Positions 60,160-64,000 of a stretch of 64,000 nucleotides of DNA are shown in pieces. The stretch is taken from assembly GCF_000188035.1 (NCBI RefSeq), contig NZ_AEUY02000005.1, forward strand, positions 1,054,001 through 1,118,000, written 5' to 3'. Source of the DNA: Streptococcus pseudoporcinus LQ 940-04. Its GTDB lineage: Bacteria > Bacillota > Bacilli > Lactobacillales > Streptococcaceae. Below the pieces are notes generated by a model. It was not told where the DNA came from and did no database searches. It saw nothing but the letters and a program-made list of their open reading frames with translations. The number at the start of each line of letters is the position of its first letter. Position 1 is the stretch's first letter. A program made the position numbers and the translations under genes.

Positions 60160-61461
60160 ATGGAAGATTTAGAGAATTTATATGGTCGCATATTCACAGC
60201 TAAGCAAATTAGTGACGAAGCACAAAAGGTCGCAAGAACGAAAGATAGTTTTGAGGGTGATGGTAAGGCTTATTATTGCGGACGTTGTCTCAGTAAAGCT
60301 GGTAAAGATCACTTACTGCCTAATGGGCATTATTATTGTAGACAATGTTTAGTTTTTGGACGAGTGCAAAGTCATGATAAACTCTATTATTTTCCTGCTC
60401 CGCCATTTTTAAAAGGAAATTATCTCAAGTGGAAAGGAAGCTTAACTCCTTATCAAGAGAGTATTTCTAAACAATTAGTTGAAAATTATTATTTAGGAAA
60501 ATGGAGTCTGGTTTATGCTGTTACAGGGGCAGGTAAAACGGAGATGATTTATAGCATTATCAAAGAAGTAGTCAATAGTGGGAAATGGGTTGCTTTAGTC
60601 AGTCCGAGAGTTGATGTCTGTATTGAAGTCTATAAACGCTTAAGCCGTGATTTCTCATGTCAGACTATTTTGATGCATGCGGGGTCAGAAAGTTATCATA
60701 GAGCTCCGCTTGTTATTGCCACAACCCACCAGTTATTGAAGTTTTATAAGGCATTTCATTTGATTATTATTGATGAGGTTGATTCTTTTCCCTTTGTTGA
60801 TAATCCCCTCCTAAATCGTGCTGTTATGTCAGCATTGAAAGAGGAAGGTCAGTTAATCTATTTGACAGCCACATCCACGAAGTTTTTAGAAAGTGAGGTG
60901 ACCAAAGGGAAACTGATCAAATTAACACTTCCAAGACGATTTCATAATAATCCATTAATAGTGCCTAAATTTCAATTGATTTTAAACTTTCAAAACTATT
61001 TAGATAAAGGTAAACTACCTACCAAACTATACTCTGCCATCCAAAAGCAGACTTCTTTGCCATATCCTCTTTTGATTTTTTATCCTGTCATAGAGAAAGG
61101 TCAAATGTTCTATGATAGTTTAGTAAAATCATTTCCTAATCACCAAATAGGCTATGTAAGTAGTCAAACGGCTAAACGTAAAGAATTGATTGAGGACTTT
61201 CGTCAAGGGAGTCTGTCAATTCTTGTTACGACTACTATACTAGAAAGAGGTGTTACTTTTCCTGGGGTAGATGTCTTTGTTGTATTAGCGCATCATCACC
61301 TTTTTACGTCTTCAAGTCTCATTCAAATAGCAGGGCGTGTTGGGAGATCCATTGATAGACCAAATGGTAAGGTAATATTTTTCCATGAGGGAGTGAGCTC
61401 TGCTATGTATAAAGCTAGAAAAGAAATAATAGCTTTAAATAAGGAAGCTTATGGATCATAA
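60160..61461 (+). CDS. comFA: Late competence DNA-uptake helicase ComFA
   Basis: A 433-residue superfamily 2 ATPase that drives DNA import during transformation. The N-terminal zinc-binding cysteines (YCGRCLSKAGKDH...YYCRQCLVFG) precede Walker A AVTGAGKTEM, DEVD (IIDEVDSF), TATST and QIAGRVGRS. It is intact, as is comFC. The only promoter visible is the ComX-type box 7 nt upstream; no RBS is present, so the competence transcript is predicted to be leaderless. It overlaps comFC by 11 bp. Confidence 0.95.
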   Translation: MEDLENLYGRIFTAKQISDEAQKVARTKDSFEGDGKAYYCGRCLSKAGKDHLLPNGHYYCRQCLVFGRVQSHDKLYYFPAPPFLKGNYLKWKGSLTPYQESISKQLVENYYLGKWSLVYAVTGAGKTEMIYSIIKEVVNSGKWVALVSPRVDVCIEVYKRLSRDFSCQTILMHAGSESYHRAPLVIATTHQLLKFYKAFHLIIIDEVDSFPFVDNPLLNRAVMSALKEEGQLIYLTATSTKFLESEVTKGKLIKLTLPRRFHNNPLIVPKFQLILNFQNYLDKGKLPTKLYSAIQKQTSLPYPLLIFYPVIEKGQMFYDSLVKSFPNHQIGYVSSQTAKRKELIEDFRQGSLSILVTTTILERGVTFPGVDVFVVLAHHHLFTSSSLIQIAGRVGRSIDRPNGKVIFFHEGVSSAMYKARKEIIALNKEAYGS

Positions 61462-62131
61462 TTGCCTTTTATGTGGAAATCGTATTGAAGACAGTTATTC
61501 TCTTTTAGAAATTATTTTTTTAATGAAAGAGGAACTGATAATATGTCAACCTTGTCAAAAGAAGTTTAAACGAGTGGATCAGAAACATTGCCCAGCTTGT
61601 TTCAAATCTGGGTCAGCTAAACTATGTTATGATTGTATTGAGTGGAACAAAAAAGGATATGAGGTTAAACATTCTGCTATGTTCAAATATAACGATTATA
61701 TGAAAGCGTATTTTTCAACTTACAAATTTCAAGGGGACTATTTACTTAGAAAAGTTTTTGTAAAACCATTACTAAAAGCAGTAAGAAAAGATTATAAGGA
61801 ATATGTGCTAGTACCGATCCCTGTCAGTCCAGAAAGGACAGAAATAAGAGGATTTAATCAAGTAACAGCAATCCTGGAAGTGGCAGGCTGTCAATTTTTA
61901 CCAATGATTAGTAAAGTGGAAAACGAGCATCAATCACACAGGAATAAGGTACAACGTTTAGAAAGTGCTAATAGCTTCTATGCTAATGAACTGACTAAAA
62001 AAGTTCAAAAAAATCAAAAATTATTAATTATTGATGATATTTATACTACTGGAACGACGATAAAACATGTTAGAGACGTCCTTATTGCAGAAGGCTTTAC
62101 GAATATAAAAAGTTTCAGTATTGCACGCTAA
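61451..62131 (+). CDS. comFC: Late competence protein ComFC
   Basis: A 226-residue PRTase-fold protein that helps ssDNA uptake with ComFA. The N-terminal zinc finger (CLLCGNRI...CQPCQKKF...CPACFKSG...CYDC) and the PRPP-type motif LLIIDDIYTTGTTI near the end are present. RBS AAGGAAG lies inside comFA. It completes the comF operon, which ends before the hpf promoter. Having both genes intact suggests that the strain keeps the late uptake machinery, at least in this locus. Confidence 0.95.
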   Translation: MDHNCLLCGNRIEDSYSLLEIIFLMKEELIICQPCQKKFKRVDQKHCPACFKSGSAKLCYDCIEWNKKGYEVKHSAMFKYNDYMKAYFSTYKFQGDYLLRKVFVKPLLKAVRKDYKEYVLVPIPVSPERTEIRGFNQVTAILEVAGCQFLPMISKVENEHQSHRNKVQRLESANSFYANELTKKVQKNQKLLIIDDIYTTGTTIKHVRDVLIAEGFTNIKSFSIAR

Positions 62132-62134
62132 AAC

Positions 62135-62182
62135 TTGCAAATTTTCATGAAAACGGTATAATAGTATTAAAGAAAGCGCTTC
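62135..62182 (+). promoter_or_regulatory. hpf promoter with candidate cre site
   Basis: TTGCAA (62135-62140), 16 bp, TATAAT (62157-62162). A cre-like sequence with core GAAAGCGCTT lies at 62170-62182, near the predicted +1. Confidence 0.6.
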
Positions 62183-62205
62183 ATGCGTTAGGAAAGAGGT
62201 ATCTT

Positions 62206-62754
62206 ATGATTAAATTTAGTATTCGTGGAGAAAATATTGAAGTAACAGATGCAATTCGCGACTACGTTGAATCTAAGCTTGCTAAAATTGAAAAATATTT
62301 TGTTGAAGAGAATGAAATAGATACTCGTGTCAATCTGAAAGTTTATCGTGAAAAGACTGCTAAAGTTGAAGTAACAATTTTACTAGGTTCAATGACTCTT
62401 CGCGCAGAAGATGTCTCTCAGGACATGTATGGTTCAATTGATTTAGTGGTTGATAAGATTGAGCGTCAAATTCGTAAAAACAAAACTAAAATTGCTAAAA
62501 AACATCGTGAAAAAATTCCAACTGGTCAAGTTTTCACAAGTGAATTTGAATCAGAAGAAGTTGAAGAAGGTCCTGTTGTCAAAGTTGTTCGTACAAAAAA
62601 TGTTACTCTTAAACCAATGGATATTGAGGAAGCGCGTTTACAAATGGAACTTTTAGGCCATGACTTCTTTATTTATACAGATTCTGAAGATGGTGCAACA
62701 AATATCCTTTACCGACGTGAAGATGGAGATCTAGGTCTTATTGAGGCAAAATAA
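62206..62754 (+). CDS. hpf: Long-form ribosome hibernation promoting factor
   Basis: A 182-residue protein that pairs 70S ribosomes into 100S dimers in stationary phase. The N-terminal domain (IKFSIRGENIEVTDAIRDYVESKLAKIEKYF) is the RaiA/HPF fold; the C-terminal domain (VVRTKNVTLKPMDIEEARLQMELLGHDFFIYTDSEDGATNILYRREDGDLGLIE) is specific to the long form that dimerises. RBS AGGAAAGAGG is strong. A terminator follows and then the rrn promoter region. Confidence 0.97.
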   Translation: MIKFSIRGENIEVTDAIRDYVESKLAKIEKYFVEENEIDTRVNLKVYREKTAKVEVTILLGSMTLRAEDVSQDMYGSIDLVVDKIERQIRKNKTKIAKKHREKIPTGQVFTSEFESEEVEEGPVVKVVRTKNVTLKPMDIEEARLQMELLGHDFFIYTDSEDGATNILYRREDGDLGLIEAK

Positions 62755-62762
62755 AAAGAAGA

Positions 62763-62791
62763 ATAGCAGGAAATTTTCCTGCTATTTTTTT
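62763..62791 (+). terminator. Terminator of hpf
   Basis: ATAGCAGGA pairs with TCCTGCTAT around AATTT, followed by TTTTTT. Confidence 0.93.
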
Positions 62792-63066
62792 GTCAGAAAA
62801 GTAAGGGACTTTTAGTGGCTTACTGAGTCAGCAGAGGTAAGCCAAGAGCTGTAAAAACCTAATTGAAAATAAAAAGAAAAAAGTTATTGACAAAGGCAGA
62901 AATAGTTGGTAGAATGAAATAGTTGTCTCGTAAGAGACAAAGACCTTTGAGAACTGAATAAGACAAGAATAACCAAACGTGAGGGTGATATGTTTAGCGC
63001 ATATTACCCGTCAAAGCAAAAGACAATAAATACTGTCAGCGACAGAAAAGAACGAGTGAGTTCAAC
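62792..63066 (+). promoter_or_regulatory. rrn operon promoter and leader
   Basis: TTGACA (62887-62892), 17 bp, TAGAAT (62910-62915). Upstream, GGCTTAC/GTAAGCC (62817-62823/62837-62843) forms a stem. Downstream the leader has a TTGTCTC/GAGACAA stem (62923-62941) and the AGACCTTTGAGAACTGAATAA segment common before 16S rRNA. No gene lies in this stretch. Confidence 0.85.

Positions 63067-64000
<934 letters not shown>

Overview
The window is chromosomal DNA of a low-GC Gram-positive coccus of the genus Streptococcus. The evidence is the partial 16S rRNA at the right edge, the cell-division and envelope genes typical of streptococci (mapZ, gpsB, a PASTA kinase, liaFSR, pbp1A-recU), a class-B type RNase P RNA, and long-form hpf and comFA-comFC beside an rrn operon. 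The 16S sequence and gene order look like the pyogenic group. A species near Streptococcus uberis or parauberis is my best guess, but I cannot run a search. Almost all genes are intact and tightly packed on the + strand; the exceptions are a small lipoprotein-pbp1A-recU block, luxS and cysK-yigZ on the - strand.

Layout: 1-4.1 kb, end of an ICMT-like membrane protein, a glycine T-box leader, glyQ-glyS and a DUF896 gene. 4.1-11.4 kb, the glycerol operon glpK-glpO-glpF with a cre site, then a flavoprotein lacking the Nox-type cysteine and an Mga-family regulator. 11.4-14.3 kb, transaldolase and transketolase. 14.3-17.1 kb, an orphan enterocin-A-immunity-like gene with its own strong promoter followed by an ABC exporter. 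17.1-25.2 kb, proBA, then rsmH-ftsL-pbp2x-mraY and a DEAD-box helicase. 25.3-34.6 kb, an amino-acid ABC transporter, DUF4059-trxB, an APC permease, pncB-nadE and pepC. 34.6-42.2 kb, a tiny lipoprotein gene, pbp1A-recU, ypsA-gpsB-rnpB, an rRNA methyltransferase and mapZ. 42.2-42.66 kb, a dead IS3-family fragment and a nested palindromic repeat. 42.66-57.7 kb, luxS, rny, gmk-rpoZ-priA-fmt-rsmB-stp-stkP, liaFSR, a HAD/cyclophilin fusion and cvfD. 57.7-58.44 kb, an IS200-type element inserted into the 3' end of cysK. 58.4-64 kb, cysK, yigZ, comFA-comFC, hpf, and the promoter and first 0.9 kb of an rrn operon.

Functional themes: (1) envelope growth and division (pbp2x, mraY, ftsL, pbp1A, mapZ, gpsB, Stp/StkP, LiaFSR); (2) carbon and redox metabolism, with three candidate CcpA sites just downstream of -10 boxes (glpK, tkt, hpf) and a glycerol-phosphate oxidase that would make H2O2; (3) translation and RNA (glyQS, rsmH, rsmB, fmt, rnpB, rny, hpf, 16S).

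The less ordinary observations are: a 29-codon lipoprotein whose signal peptide resembles a pheromone precursor; five genes whose start codon lies only 6-7 nt after a promoter element and so are predicted to be leaderless (the flavoprotein, proB, rsmH, and the divergent pair yigZ/comFA); a T-box-independent second promoter for glyQS; and a cysK whose last residues are encoded by the end of an insertion sequence. I found no CRISPR array, prophage or large defence island.
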